The notes: a model not told the origin generated them from the sequence alone. A DNA stretch of 64,000 nucleotides from Armatimonadota bacterium (GCA_037138755.1 JBAXHT010000002.1:62001-126000); one strand, 5' to 3'. Numbered from the stretch's first letter, positions 44,628 to 53,854 are shown. Made by a program: numbers and translations.

Positions 44628-45486
44628 CGAATGCCTCAGTAGGTAGAACGCATTCGGGCTGCAATACGTTGCCTTCGGCGTGTGCAACCGCCATCACTTG
44701 GCCCTTGGAGTCAACCAGCATACAGTGATGACCATCTTCGATGATCGTGTTGGCGACTGGATTACCGTTTCTCACTCGGAACAATTCAGCTTCGCTGAGC
44801 TCACGGCTGGGCATCGGCTGAAGTGCGGTCGAGAGGGGGATCAAACGGTCCAGAGTGGCTTCCTTCGGGTCCTGGGCGCCTTCGAGGATGAATTCTCCGA
44901 CTTGGGTTCGCACGAGGTTTGACAAGTAGGCGCCGCAGCCGACGGCTTGCCCGAGGTCATGGGCAATGGTACGAACGTAGGTTCCGCCGGAGCATTCGAC
45001 TTCAATCACCGCTTTGTCCTCGTTGAACTCAAGGAGATCGATGCGTTCGATGTGGATCTCTCTGGGTTTCCGTTCGATTTCGACGCCGGCTCTGGCGTGC
45101 TTGTAGAGAGGCTGACCGTTGACTTTGACCGCGCTGAACATCGGCGGGAGCTGGTCTTGGGTACCAATAAAGTTGGGAAGAGCATTAACCAAGCGGGTGA
45201 GCAAGTCTGGCGGGACTGGCTGTTCATCCACCGTTTCGCCTTCCTGGTCGTAGCTATTAGTGGTTCGTCCGAAATGAACTTCCGCGCGGTAGACCTTCGG
45301 TTCAAGCGGCAGGAACTGGAGGAACCGCGTTGCAGGACCGACTGCCACAACTAGTAGCCCGGTTGCCATTGGGTCAAGCGTTCCGGAGTGGCCGATGCGT
45401 TTGGTTTTGAAGCGTCCCCGTAAAATGGCGACGACGTCATGCGACGTCATCTCCAAAGGTTTGTCGATTAAGATGATGCCAAACAA
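44614..45486 (-). CDS. truB: tRNA pseudouridine-55 synthase
   Basis: TruB, 290 aa, makes the universal pseudouridine in the tRNA T-loop. Signatures: LIDKPLEMTSHDVV, the catalytic motif RIGHSGTLDPMATGLL (Asp of GTLDP), YRAEVHFGRTTNSYDQEGE and the RNA-contact YVRTIAHDLG. The C-terminus carries a PUA-like domain. TTG 45486 is chosen because GAGGGA lies 8 bases upstream and the family begins there; the frame continues to 45546. It overlaps the DHH gene end by 19 bases. Confidence 0.93.
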   Translation of the reverse strand: MFGIILIDKPLEMTSHDVVAILRGRFKTKRIGHSGTLDPMATGLLVVAVGPATRFLQFLPLEPKVYRAEVHFGRTTNSYDQEGETVDEQPVPPDLLTRLVNALPNFIGTQDQLPPMFSAVKVNGQPLYKHARAGVEIERKPREIHIERIDLLEFNEDKAVIEVECSGGTYVRTIAHDLGQAVGCGAYLSNLVRTQVGEFILEGAQDPKEATLDRLIPLSTALQPMPSRELSEAELFRVRNGNPVANTIIEDGHHCMLVDSKGQVMAVAHAEGNVLQPECVLPTEAFDDAL

Positions 45487-46445
45487 CGGCGCATTCCCTC
45501 GACGATTTGATCTTCCGCATCGGCTAGGTCGGTCTCGAACGTACAACCAGCGGCGTTTTTGTGGCCTCCGCCACCAAACTCCCGAGTGACGGCAGCGACA
45601 TCGTAGCCAGCTCGTGAGCGAAGCGAGCAGCGGATCTTGCCTGGCTTTGCTTCGCGCAAGATGGCCGCGACCTGGACCGTGTCGATACTCAAGAGTTCGT
45701 TGACGAATCCTTCGGTATCTTCGTCGGTGGCCTTAGCCCATTCGAAGTCGCGGTAGCTGAGGCACGACCAAGCGAGGCGCTCGTCCATGTCGAGCTTCAT
45801 TGTTTCGAGAGCATGTCCCAGCAGGCGGGCTGACGAGAGCTGTTTGCTTTGGAAGATTCTTTGGCTTGCGGTCTCGAGATCGGCTCCGTTTTCGAGCAAT
45901 ACGGCACTGGTTGCAAGGGCGTCCGGGGACGTGTTTCGGAAACGGAACGACCCAGTATCGGTGACGATACCGGTGTAGAAGCAGGTGGACATTGACGGTG
46001 TGAGGGTGCCGCCCATTTGCTGAACGAGGTGCGTCAGGATGAGGGCCGTTGCGGCGGCGGTGACATCGATAATCCGCACGTCTCCAGGGGCGTGGTGCGG
46101 AACGTGGTGGTCGATGACGGTGAGGCTCGGTAGATTCTCGAAGTAGACGCCGGTGTTGCCGAGTCGCTCGATCGAATCTAGATCAACGATGATTCCCAGA
46201 TCGTAGTCCGTTCCCTTTGGCTCTTGCTGAACGCGGTCGACGTTCGGGAGCCAGGTTAGGTTTCTGGGTGCGGAATGATGGCAGAGCACTTCGACATGTT
46301 TTCCACGTTGCTCCAGAAACTCGGCGAATCCCAGAGCCGAACCGAGGGCATCGCCGTCGGGGTTTAGGTGGGTTCCTATGAGAATCCGGTTAGCTTTGCC
46401 AAGCTGCGCCTCAAAAGCGGCGATCAGGTCGCTATCGATCCTCAC
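45468..46445 (-). CDS. DHH-family phosphoesterase (NrnA-type oligoribonuclease/pAp phosphatase)
   Basis: 325 aa. DHH motifs: RILIGTHLNPDGDALGSALG (Asp ligands), DYDLGIIVDLDSIERLG, VIDHHVPHHAPGDV (the DHH triad) and, in the DHHA1 domain, the glycine motif FGGGGHKNAAGC. NrnA-type enzymes degrade short oligoribonucleotides and pAp. The pairing with truB (overlap 19 bases) and the usual rbfA-nrnA-truB order support this role; rbfA is not seen here. Confidence 0.92.
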   Translation of the reverse strand: MRIDSDLIAAFEAQLGKANRILIGTHLNPDGDALGSALGFAEFLEQRGKHVEVLCHHSAPRNLTWLPNVDRVQQEPKGTDYDLGIIVDLDSIERLGNTGVYFENLPSLTVIDHHVPHHAPGDVRIIDVTAAATALILTHLVQQMGGTLTPSMSTCFYTGIVTDTGSFRFRNTSPDALATSAVLLENGADLETASQRIFQSKQLSSARLLGHALETMKLDMDERLAWSCLSYRDFEWAKATDEDTEGFVNELLSIDTVQVAAILREAKPGKIRCSLRSRAGYDVAAVTREFGGGGHKNAAGCTFETDLADAEDQIVEGMRRCLASS

Positions 46446-46459
46446 GAGGGTTGTATACC

Positions 46460-47569
46460 CTACTCGATGAATCTGCGGTTTGGTCCGCGCTCGATTGCGG
46501 CTTCGATTCCGTCGAGGAGTTCGCCTCGAAATCGCTCTTCCGAGAACTTTTCCGCGTGGGCTTTGAGAGCTTCTGGATCGAAGGTTTTCTTCTCCAGACG
46601 TGCGACAGCATCGACGAGTTCATCAGGGGTTTGTGCAGAAATGTGCTCACCGAACTCAGGAGTCACGGTCTCTGCGGCTCCGCCTTGGTTAAACACTACC
46701 ACGGGAAGTCCGGCGGCCATTGCTTCGACCGGCACGATTCCGAAGTCCTCATATGCGGGAAAAAGCACGCCTTTGGCTCGGCTGAGGAGTGATTTCAGAT
46801 CTTCATCTGGCAGGCGCCCTTCAAAAATGATGTTGTTGTAACCCGCCGCCATCGATTTGAGCTGAGGCTCGAAGGGACCGGAGCCGACGATGTGGAGCTT
46901 GAATCCGGCTTGCTTCGCGGCTTCAATCGCCAAGTCAAACTTTTTGTAGGGGATGAGACGACTCCACATGACGTAGCCCTCATCGTCGCTGAGTCGCGGG
47001 GTGTCGCGCCACTTTTCGGTGTTAACACATGGGTACAAGACACTGTCCAGAGGGCGCTTGTAGAACTTTTCAACTCTTGCACCCGCAGTTCGGCTGTTAG
47101 CGGTCACGTAGGTGAAGTTTTTCGCGGCTTCTAAGTCGAGTCGGCGGAGACGATCAGCAATCTTCCTTCTTAAAAAGCTCTCGCCGACTCGGCCATCAAT
47201 CTCGGGAACCCAAAGTGATCGGGCAACGGTGTGATAGTAGCCAAAGTGGGCGGCGTCTTGCCTAGCTCGCGCATGGTGAGCGAAAGTGTGTGAGACCGAG
47301 ACGACAACATCATATTCGCTGAGATCAAAGCTTCGGTAGACGTCTGCTAAAACTGGCGCATACACGTAGTGTTTGGTCTTCGAAAGCGGAAGATTCGAAA
47401 TCCAGTGAGGACGCACATCGGCCGACTGTGCCCACTTGAGCTTTTGCGCATTGTACTGAGCGACGTGGATTGGAACTGGCAGAAGCCCGTGAATGACCTT
47501 CAAAACCTCTTCTGCGCCACCCATCACGGTCATCCAGTCATGGACAATACACATCTTGTGTTTTGCCAT
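46460..47569 (-). CDS. GT4-family glycosyltransferase
   Basis: 369 aa, GT-B fold. N-terminal acceptor domain: MAKHKMCIVHDWMTVMGGAEEVLKVIHGLL (the MGGAE loop). C-terminal donor domain: YVMWSRLIPYKKFDLAIEAA, LHIVGSGPFEPQLKSMAA, GVLFPAYEDFGIVPVEAMAA (the E-x7-E element) and GLPVVVFNQGGAAETV. It transfers a sugar from a nucleotide donor to an unknown acceptor, likely for surface polysaccharide. ATG 47569 has GGAG six bases upstream; the longer frame to 47650 includes MTPNQLRAEQL. Separated by 14 bases from the DHH gene. Confidence 0.92.
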   Translation of the reverse strand: MAKHKMCIVHDWMTVMGGAEEVLKVIHGLLPVPIHVAQYNAQKLKWAQSADVRPHWISNLPLSKTKHYVYAPVLADVYRSFDLSEYDVVVSVSHTFAHHARARQDAAHFGYYHTVARSLWVPEIDGRVGESFLRRKIADRLRRLDLEAAKNFTYVTANSRTAGARVEKFYKRPLDSVLYPCVNTEKWRDTPRLSDDEGYVMWSRLIPYKKFDLAIEAAKQAGFKLHIVGSGPFEPQLKSMAAGYNNIIFEGRLPDEDLKSLLSRAKGVLFPAYEDFGIVPVEAMAAGLPVVVFNQGGAAETVTPEFGEHISAQTPDELVDAVARLEKKTFDPEALKAHAEKFSEERFRGELLDGIEAAIERGPNRRFIE

Positions 47570-47693
47570 GAGCTGCTCCGCGCGAAGTTGGTTTGGAGTC
47601 ATTTCCACCGTAAGTTTATCGGGTCGGTGGCCCTGGTTCAGCAGATTCACTCAACCTTTGTGGAGATCGACTGATGTTTCCGTAGTTAATGAT

Positions 47694-48197
47694 GTGACTG
47701 CATTAGCTGTAAAAGACCATGTAGGGTTTTCGATACGAAGCGTTGACTCGCTTGTGGACGTTGTTAACGTCCTACGAGAAGATACCGACCTCCCAGTTGG
47801 GACTGATTTGAGCCTAGAGACCGCTAGGGCGATTAAGTGCGTTTTTGATAATCTTGCCTGGAGTGATGGCGATATGAGCAAGGCTGAAGTTCAGCATTTG
47901 CTCAACATGGTTGGTCAATATGAGTGGCTTCGGAACTCTTACCTTCAAGTGGATGAAGTGGAACCTTCCGCCAGGGGGATCAACAAGATTCCTAACCTCA
48001 TCTTCCTCGCCCTCGATCATGATGAGCGAAACGGAACCCACTATGCCCCGATGCTGGTGAACAGCCTCGAAATGATCGCTTACGGTGTGATTACCGCCGA
48101 CGGAGAAGCGAACTTACAGGAGCTTGAGCGATTCCGAGAGCATCTTGTAGCGATGAGACAGTTCTTGCCGAATAAAGGCCGGAATCGGCGGTCGTAA
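47694..48197 (+). CDS. TerB-like protein
   Basis: About 167 aa from GTG 47694; the start is uncertain, since TTG 47658 and upstream ATGs are also in frame. Two helical modules resembling the TerB/tellurite-resistance fold are visible: FDNLAWSDGDMSKAEVQHLL and YGVITADGEANLQELERFRE, each with the D-G-x-x-x-x-E pattern. Function unknown; TerB-like proteins are often metal-linked stress proteins. Its 3' end overlaps the convergent CAP gene by 107 bases. Confidence 0.65.
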   Translation: MTALAVKDHVGFSIRSVDSLVDVVNVLREDTDLPVGTDLSLETARAIKCVFDNLAWSDGDMSKAEVQHLLNMVGQYEWLRNSYLQVDEVEPSARGINKIPNLIFLALDHDERNGTHYAPMLVNSLEMIAYGVITADGEANLQELERFREHLVAMRQFLPNKGRNRRS

Positions 48198-49284
48198 ACG
48201 ACCAACTGCGGCCAATATCCTTCTTTTTGTCATCAATCGCCTCGACAGTCACGCGATAGGTCGTCGAAGGGTTGAGAGGTTTCTTGGGCATGATGAAAGC
48301 CTCAGCGTCGAGGTGATCGTCGTACCCAGGAAAGTTCTCGTAAACATCTACTCTGTTTCCGTCGGGGTCAGTAAGCCTAAACGATCTGATCACGATCTTC
48401 TGGGCACCCTGGCGAACGAACATGATCGGGTAACCAACAAGTTTGGAAGTGACCGTATGGAGTCTAAACGGATCCGGAATCTCAGAGTCCTTCCAGAACG
48501 GTTGAACATTTTTCTGACCATCGGTAGGAGATACAACGGTTCTTATCTCAGAAGAAGCCTCCCCATCAATCACGACCGTTCCTCCGATGTAGCCACCGCC
48601 GACCTTGATGGGACCAGAATTGAGCATCGAAACTCGGTGGTAGGGTGCGTCAAAGAGCCTTTTCACAGCGATGTCGACGTCATCGACGCTTGGCACCAGG
48701 ACCTCCCACGAACCACCCGAGAAACCTACCCTCGCGAGTCGTTCTGCAGGCTCCCTGCCGGTAAAACCTGGCTTGGATGGTTTCTGAAGATGTCCAGCGC
48801 CTGGGTACTTCTCCAAGTAGGTTGAATGTCCGATGGCAGCAAGGCAGAGCCGCGGGTCAATGACAGTTGGTTCTAGCCCGCCAATTTCACGGATTTCGTT
48901 GAAGGAGTCAACCACAGCTCTGGACGCCTCCGTAGGGCTGGGGAGTTCCGTGTAAGCGTCGGGCAGGACGCTGAACGACCATTTTTTGTCAAACTTTGCC
49001 CACCCGTTGACAACAATTTGGGCCAGAACTTGATGTTCTCCGGGTTTGAATGGTTGCTCGGGAGTGAACAGCAGACTCTTTGCGAGCTTGCTATAGCTTG
49101 CCTTTTGTTTTTTTCCGTCGACGGAAATTGTCGCCGCGCTGACCACGTTGTCTCCATCGGGCCAAACCTGCCACACGATGGTGGGTTTGGCAACGATCAG
49201 CTCGTTCTGGGGCCCATGACCCGACATCGTTACACTGACGGCATCCGCCTTCAGCAATCCGAGTCCGAACAAGAGGGCGATCAT
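48091..49284 (-). CDS. Exported CAP-domain protein
   Basis: 397 aa. Signal peptide MIALLFGLGLLKADAVSVTM, an N-terminal beta-sandwich (TIVWQVWPDGDNVVSAATIS), then a CAP/SCP-like domain (VVDSFNEIREIGGLEPTVID, CLAAIGHSTYLEKYPGAGHL, HRVSMLNSGPIKVGGGYIGG). The family includes secreted pathogenesis-related-like proteins and often binds lipids or cell wall. ATG 49284 has AAGGA at the right distance. The last 30 residues (LYSARTVSSLQDALGIAQAP) run antisense through the TerB-like gene and are not domain-like. Confidence 0.85.
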   Translation of the reverse strand: MIALLFGLGLLKADAVSVTMSGHGPQNELIVAKPTIVWQVWPDGDNVVSAATISVDGKKQKASYSKLAKSLLFTPEQPFKPGEHQVLAQIVVNGWAKFDKKWSFSVLPDAYTELPSPTEASRAVVDSFNEIREIGGLEPTVIDPRLCLAAIGHSTYLEKYPGAGHLQKPSKPGFTGREPAERLARVGFSGGSWEVLVPSVDDVDIAVKRLFDAPYHRVSMLNSGPIKVGGGYIGGTVVIDGEASSEIRTVVSPTDGQKNVQPFWKDSEIPDPFRLHTVTSKLVGYPIMFVRQGAQKIVIRSFRLTDPDGNRVDVYENFPGYDDHLDAEAFIMPKKPLNPSTTYRVTVEAIDDKKKDIGRSWSFTTADSGLYSARTVSSLQDALGIAQAPVSSLLRRR

Positions 49285-49392
49285 GGAGAGGTCCTTATCT
49301 ATTTTACGAGTAATTGTGGGTTTCGGCACACTGAACTGGGTCTTGAACGGGCCAGAATGCCCTACAATTAATGCAGGGAAAAGCTGACTAGG

Positions 49393-51117
49393 ATGAGCGC
49401 GCAACCACAAACGCTAGGTCAGTACCAAATTATCCGGGAAATTGCACGGTCGAACGACATCGTGTACGAGGCTTACGATCCGCTGATGAATCGCCGAGTG
49501 GCGATCAAAGAGCTCTCGATGCCTGCCGGATCCACGGCGCAGCAAGTTGATGAGAGGGTGAGCCGGTTCCGCCGAGAAGCCCAGGCGGTGGGGAGCCTTA
49601 ACCACGTCAACATCATGACTGTCCACAGTTTCAGTGAAGATGCAGGGCGGTACTTCATGGCGATGGAATTCCTAGATGGGATCACGCTTCGAAAAGAGAT
49701 CGACAACAAGGGATTTCTCTCGGTTGAGCAGGCGGTTCAAATTGCTTCTGATGTGTTGGCGGGTCTATCATGCGCCCACGAAGCCGGAGTCGTCCACCGG
49801 GATATCAAGCCCGATAACGTCCAGCTCACGTCGGCAGGAGTGGTCAAGATCACCGACTTTGGAATTGCCCGTTTGACGTTTCAGCCGAACTTAACAATGG
49901 ACGGGCAGGTGTTTGGAACGCCCTCCTATATGTCTCCGGAGCAAGTAGTTGGGAAAGAAATCGACCAACGGACTGACATTTTTAGCGTCGGGGTGATGCT
50001 GTACGAGATGGTAACGGGAAACAAGCCGTTCACAGGAGATAATGTCATCGCGATCACCCACGCGATTGTGAACTCGTCGCCGACTCCGCCGAGCAACGTG
50101 CAGATGTCCCTCTGGGTCTGCATCCAGCGAGCGCTGGAGAAGACACCGGCGATGCGATATCACAATGCTAATGAGATGCGACAGGCCCTTCAAGATGCGG
50201 TTTCTGCTCATCGCGCTCCGGCTGCGCCTCCGCAACCAGTATTTGATCCCTACGCAGTTGGGCAACTTCCTCTAGCACCGATGGGACTGTCGGCACCTCC
50301 AGTGATTGATCCGTATCAGCAGCCGTACACTCCCTACGGAACTCCAAATCCATACTTTGCTCCGGGCCAAATTCCGCCGCCTCAGCCGATGTCAGGTTAC
50401 GGTCAGCCCATGCAGGGTGGCTACAACCCGTACGGATCCGCGGCACCTCCGCCGGTGATCTCTGCGCCCGTTCAGTATGGAGCATACAATCCGTACCAGC
50501 AGCCTCAGCCGGGGCAGTACCAGTTGCCTCCAGGACAGTTCTATCCGCCGCCACCGGGTCCACCCCTGATCAGCGCTCAGACGAAGGAGCGGATGCGGCA
50601 GTTGATGGTGGCGTTCGTCGTGTTTGGCTTACTTGCGGCGATACTAGTTGCGGCGTTTATTGCAGTCACTAACTCGATTCAGCAGAATCAGTCTGCGGCG
50701 AAGCGGGAGATTACCGTCCCAAAAGCATCGTCCGCTCCGGCGGCGACTCCGACCAGTTCGCAGGGGGAGCCTGCGGCTTCAGAAAGTTCCGCAACGGAGA
50801 GCTCGTCGCCGTCCGCGGCTCCCGAACAAGCTGCGCCGACCTATACTGGCCCTGACCCGAGAGAGATTTATGACGATGCCCAGAAGGCATCTGGAGCAAC
50901 CGCAAAAGCTCGGCTCCTCGTTGATGCCGGGAATGCCTATAAAGAGATGGGGCAGCTTGAGAGTGCTTACGACTGCTATTACGAGGCATACAACACCCTG
51001 AAAGCGAATAATTCTCCGAATCGCGAACTCAGGCGAACGGTTGACTTGATGATCGACGTGACACCTGCCGATTCTGACCGGCGGCAAAAGCTGACTGAGC
51101 TGCGAGCGCAGCTCTAG
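49393..51117 (+). CDS. Serine/threonine protein kinase, membrane-bound, with repeat-like C-terminus
   Basis: 574 aa. Kinase domain (1-275): the ATP loop is degenerate (YQIIREIARSNDIVYEAYD, no G-x-G-x-x-G), but VAIKEL (Lys), VVHRDIKPDN (catalytic Asp), ITDFGIAR and TPSYMSPEQ are intact. A Pro/Tyr/Gly-rich linker of about 120 residues (GQIPPPQPMSGYGQPMQ) precedes one membrane helix (LMVAFVVFGLLAAILVAAF), then a Ser/Ala-rich tail and a short TPR-like end. The architecture resembles PASTA-less Hanks kinases. Convergent with the barrel gene. Confidence 0.92.
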   Translation: MSAQPQTLGQYQIIREIARSNDIVYEAYDPLMNRRVAIKELSMPAGSTAQQVDERVSRFRREAQAVGSLNHVNIMTVHSFSEDAGRYFMAMEFLDGITLRKEIDNKGFLSVEQAVQIASDVLAGLSCAHEAGVVHRDIKPDNVQLTSAGVVKITDFGIARLTFQPNLTMDGQVFGTPSYMSPEQVVGKEIDQRTDIFSVGVMLYEMVTGNKPFTGDNVIAITHAIVNSSPTPPSNVQMSLWVCIQRALEKTPAMRYHNANEMRQALQDAVSAHRAPAAPPQPVFDPYAVGQLPLAPMGLSAPPVIDPYQQPYTPYGTPNPYFAPGQIPPPQPMSGYGQPMQGGYNPYGSAAPPPVISAPVQYGAYNPYQQPQPGQYQLPPGQFYPPPPGPPLISAQTKERMRQLMVAFVVFGLLAAILVAAFIAVTNSIQQNQSAAKREITVPKASSAPAATPTSSQGEPAASESSATESSSPSAAPEQAAPTYTGPDPREIYDDAQKASGATAKARLLVDAGNAYKEMGQLESAYDCYYEAYNTLKANNSPNRELRRTVDLMIDVTPADSDRRQKLTELRAQL

Positions 51118-51974
51118 AATTTGATTCTGAATGTCAGGCTGGACTCGACAATTTTCCCGTTTTGCGCTCGACTCAGGACCTCGATAGTGACACCATGTTT
51201 CGCATTGTATGTGCCCCCAAATCGCAACCACCTGTCTCGTCCATCGGAGACACCGAAGAGCAACTGGTTTCGCCCACCTAGGTCGTAGGTGAACGAAAGA
51301 TCGGTGAGATTGAGCTCGTCAGAGGCTTGGTTTGGTCGGCGGAGCGCTACGGACTCGTACCGCGTGGTTAATCTTCCCGCTCGCTGATTCCAATCAAACC
51401 CGAATGCTTGTTGGTAACCACTTTCTCGACCCATCCCAGGGCCGAGCGATTGGAAGAGGTTAAGTGCCGTTCCATTGATTCCCCAATGGTCACCGAGCGC
51501 AGCGCTAAAACCGTAGCCTCGGCCGCCTAACCGGCCAATCACGCCAGCTTGTCTTCCCTTCCCAGCGTCGACAAGAGCGAGACTGAGTGGCAGCCCTTCG
51601 AAGATCAAGTTTGAGTCAATTCGAGCAGCGAGGGCTGTTTCTCGCATGATTTGGCCACCTCCAAATGGCAAGTATTGTTTCCCGACTCGCCAGCTTCCGG
51701 AGTCTTCGACATAGTATTCGTCGAAGAACTCATTGTCCGCGTCATCCTGGATAAAGCTAAACCGTTGGCTCAGGAGGATGTTGAACCCGAGCGGTGACAA
51801 GGTGCTCAGCGAGATCGTCGAGTAGCGATTGAGGGGACTGATTGTCCGGAGCCCTGCGCCTTCGTTGTTGATGTAGCTCAGGCTCACATCGCCTTTGATG
51901 CGGACATCAGGCGCCTGGCTCTGGGCAGCTTGGATGCTCAGAGCCAAAAAACTTAACGCGAGGAGTTTTCGCAT
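51114..51974 (-). CDS. Outer-membrane beta-barrel-like protein
   Basis: 286 aa with a signal peptide (MRKLLALSFLALSIQAAQSQA). The mature part has alternating strands (DVRIKGDVSLSYINNEG, TISLSTLSPLGFNILLSQRF) and ends in FRIKF, a terminal aromatic typical of porin-like barrels. It resembles DcaP/porin-type proteins without a firm family. Its start lies within the last codons of hisS (overlap 22 bases), so it is coupled to hisS, an odd partner. Confidence 0.7.
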   Translation of the reverse strand: MRKLLALSFLALSIQAAQSQAPDVRIKGDVSLSYINNEGAGLRTISPLNRYSTISLSTLSPLGFNILLSQRFSFIQDDADNEFFDEYYVEDSGSWRVGKQYLPFGGGQIMRETALAARIDSNLIFEGLPLSLALVDAGKGRQAGVIGRLGGRGYGFSAALGDHWGINGTALNLFQSLGPGMGRESGYQQAFGFDWNQRAGRLTTRYESVALRRPNQASDELNLTDLSFTYDLGGRNQLLFGVSDGRDRWLRFGGTYNAKHGVTIEVLSRAQNGKIVESSLTFRIKF

Positions 51975-53212
51975 AAGAACTCGACCACTTGGTCGAAGGC
52001 TACCAGTTGCTGCTCACTGGTCTCCAGGTTTTTCACGGAAGCCTTGTTTTGCGCGAGTTCGTCGTCGCCGATGATGAGAGCGTAGATTGCTCCGGAACCA
52101 TCGGCTTGCCGCATTTGGCTCTTGAGGCTGCGGCGGTCCAGGTCAAGGCTGATGGCAATTCCGCTCGCCCGACCGCCACGTGCGATTGCTCTTGCTTGCG
52201 GTCCTGCGCTTTCGGAGGCTTGAACGACGAACGCAAGCGGCGCGGGCTGCTTTGTTTCGTGTTCTAACTTCTCTAGAACGGCTAGCAGACGCTCCATTCC
52301 GATTCCGTACCCCACACACGGAGTCGATTGACCACCCAACTGGGAAACTAGATTGTCGTACCGACCTCCTCCAAAAACGCTCAGTCCGGGCAGAGCAGGG
52401 TGCTCGTACTCGAACACGGTTTCGGTGTAGTAGTCCAGCCCTCGAACGATTTCGGGAGCGACTGTGTACGGCACTTGAGCTTCCGAGAGGAGCGACTGAA
52501 GCGAGTCGAACCTTTGCTTTGAGTCGTCTTCCAGAAACTCCAGGATGCTGGGAAGGCCCTGAAGAGCTTCCTTCTGCTTGGGGTCTTTTGAGTCCAGCAT
52601 TCCGAGCGGGTTCTTTTCGATCTTCCCTCTTGTGAGCTCGTCGGCGTCTTTTAAGTAAGCCTTGACGTGATCCAGAATCACGTCGCGAAACTTGGATCGG
52701 CACTCATTGCGGCCGATCGAGTTGACCTTGACAGGTACATCCTTGATCCCGAGTGAGTCAAAGAAGCGGATCGCAAGTTCGATCACTTCAGCATCGGCAT
52801 CCGCAGAGCTGGATCCAAGTAGCTCCGCCCCAAGTTGGTGGAGTTCTCTAAGACGGCCCGCTCCGGGGCGGCCGTAGCGATAGCAAGCGGTGGCGTACCA
52901 GAGCCGAAGGTGGGTTCCGGTTGGACAGAGGTTGTGCTCCAGAACGGCTCGAATTGCGGGTGCGGTTCCTTCAGGTTTTAGGGCGATCTCGCGATCTCCC
53001 TTGTCCCTAAACTCATACATCTCCTTGTCCACAATGTCGCTTGTTTCACCTGCGGTCCGTTTGAAGAGTTGGACGTCTTCGAATACGGGAGTCCGGATTT
53101 CGCGATAGCCGTACAGGGCGGCTATGTGATGGTATGCCGATTCGATTTCTTGCCATAGCGCCGCCTTTGCTGGGACGACGTCTTCGGTACCTCGTGGTGC
53201 TTGAATCCGCAT
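51953..53212 (-). CDS. hisS: Histidyl-tRNA synthetase
   Basis: HisRS, 419 aa, class II. Motifs: IQAPRGTEDVVPA near the N-terminus, motif 2 LKPEGTAPAIRAVLEHNL and YATACYRYGRPGAGRLRELH (the HisA-type QLGAE follows), the histidine-binding RGLDYYTETVFEYEH and motif 3 GYGIGMERLLAVLE. The C-terminal anticodon-binding domain is present. ATG 53212 gives the usual N-terminus; a GTG at 53239 would overlap the PIN-like gene stop (GTGA) and is equally possible from coupling. Confidence 0.94.
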   Translation of the reverse strand: MRIQAPRGTEDVVPAKAALWQEIESAYHHIAALYGYREIRTPVFEDVQLFKRTAGETSDIVDKEMYEFRDKGDREIALKPEGTAPAIRAVLEHNLCPTGTHLRLWYATACYRYGRPGAGRLRELHQLGAELLGSSSADADAEVIELAIRFFDSLGIKDVPVKVNSIGRNECRSKFRDVILDHVKAYLKDADELTRGKIEKNPLGMLDSKDPKQKEALQGLPSILEFLEDDSKQRFDSLQSLLSEAQVPYTVAPEIVRGLDYYTETVFEYEHPALPGLSVFGGGRYDNLVSQLGGQSTPCVGYGIGMERLLAVLEKLEHETKQPAPLAFVVQASESAGPQARAIARGGRASGIAISLDLDRRSLKSQMRQADGSGAIYALIIGDDELAQNKASVKNLETSEQQLVAFDQVVEFLCENSSR

Positions 53213-53235
53213 AACGGGAGATAGTTTACTTGGGC

Positions 53236-53601
53236 TCACCGAAGCGGCAAAGCTCGCATCGCAATGCGATCCTTCGCAATGGACATCGCAAACGACTCTA
53301 AACCTCGAATCTGAGCGGCTCTTACTCCCTGATGAACGTACGCCGCCACGTCAGGAGGGCGGAGGCCCTCGATTCTGATCCGAATGACCGATGGCGTAGC
53401 GAGAGATTCATGGGCTAGCATCGCGTGAAAGTCACTATCAGAGGTCACCACAATTGCATTTGTTTCGATGGCATTGGCGAGGATCACCTCGTCCGGAATC
53501 GCACCTTCACCCAGAGAGTTTGCATGTTTGACTTCATATCCGAGGGCAACAAACTCCGGCATAGAGTTGACCGAGATACCTTGATCAAGAAGCAACCTCA
53601 C
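53236..53601 (-). CDS. DUF5615 PIN-like protein (probable toxin)
   Basis: 121 aa. PIN-like fold of the DUF5615 group: MRLLLDQGISVNSMPEF carries the first Asp, DEVILANAIETNAIVVTSDSDF the next acidic residues. DUF5615 is thought to be a toxin RNase or nuclease, encoded after a DUF433 antitoxin. ATG 53601 overlaps the DUF433 stop by ATGA. Located inside a housekeeping cluster between the aldolase and hisS. Confidence 0.82.
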   Translation of the reverse strand: MRLLLDQGISVNSMPEFVALGYEVKHANSLGEGAIPDEVILANAIETNAIVVTSDSDFHAMLAHESLATPSVIRIRIEGLRPPDVAAYVHQGVRAAQIRGLESFAMSIAKDRIAMRALPLR

Positions 53602-53831
53602 GAGGCGACCGGAAGATCGATAATCTCAGTTGCAAGGTTCTGGGCCGCGAATGCAAGGCATTGCCGAACATCCTCTTCGGTGAGTTCAGGAAAGTCGTGA
53701 AAGAGCTCTTTTCGATCTGGATAAGTAGCGCACATATCCAACACCCTGCGCACCGTAATGCGAGTCCCTTTCACACAAGGCTGACCCTGGACCACATTTG
53801 GGATCATCGCGATTCGGTCAAATGTTTGCAT
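53598..53831 (-). CDS. DUF433 protein (probable antitoxin)
   Basis: 77 aa with the DUF433 core: VVQGQPCVKGTRITVRRVLD, YPDRKELFHDFPELTEEDVR and LAFAAQNL. DUF433 is a small winged-helix antitoxin paired with DUF5615. The gene overlaps its partner by ATGA. Starts 23 bases after the class II aldolase stop. Confidence 0.85.
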   Translation of the reverse strand: MQTFDRIAMIPNVVQGQPCVKGTRITVRRVLDMCATYPDRKELFHDFPELTEEDVRQCLAFAAQNLATEIIDLPVAS

Positions 53832-53854
53832 CTAGAACCAATTATATCGTCATT

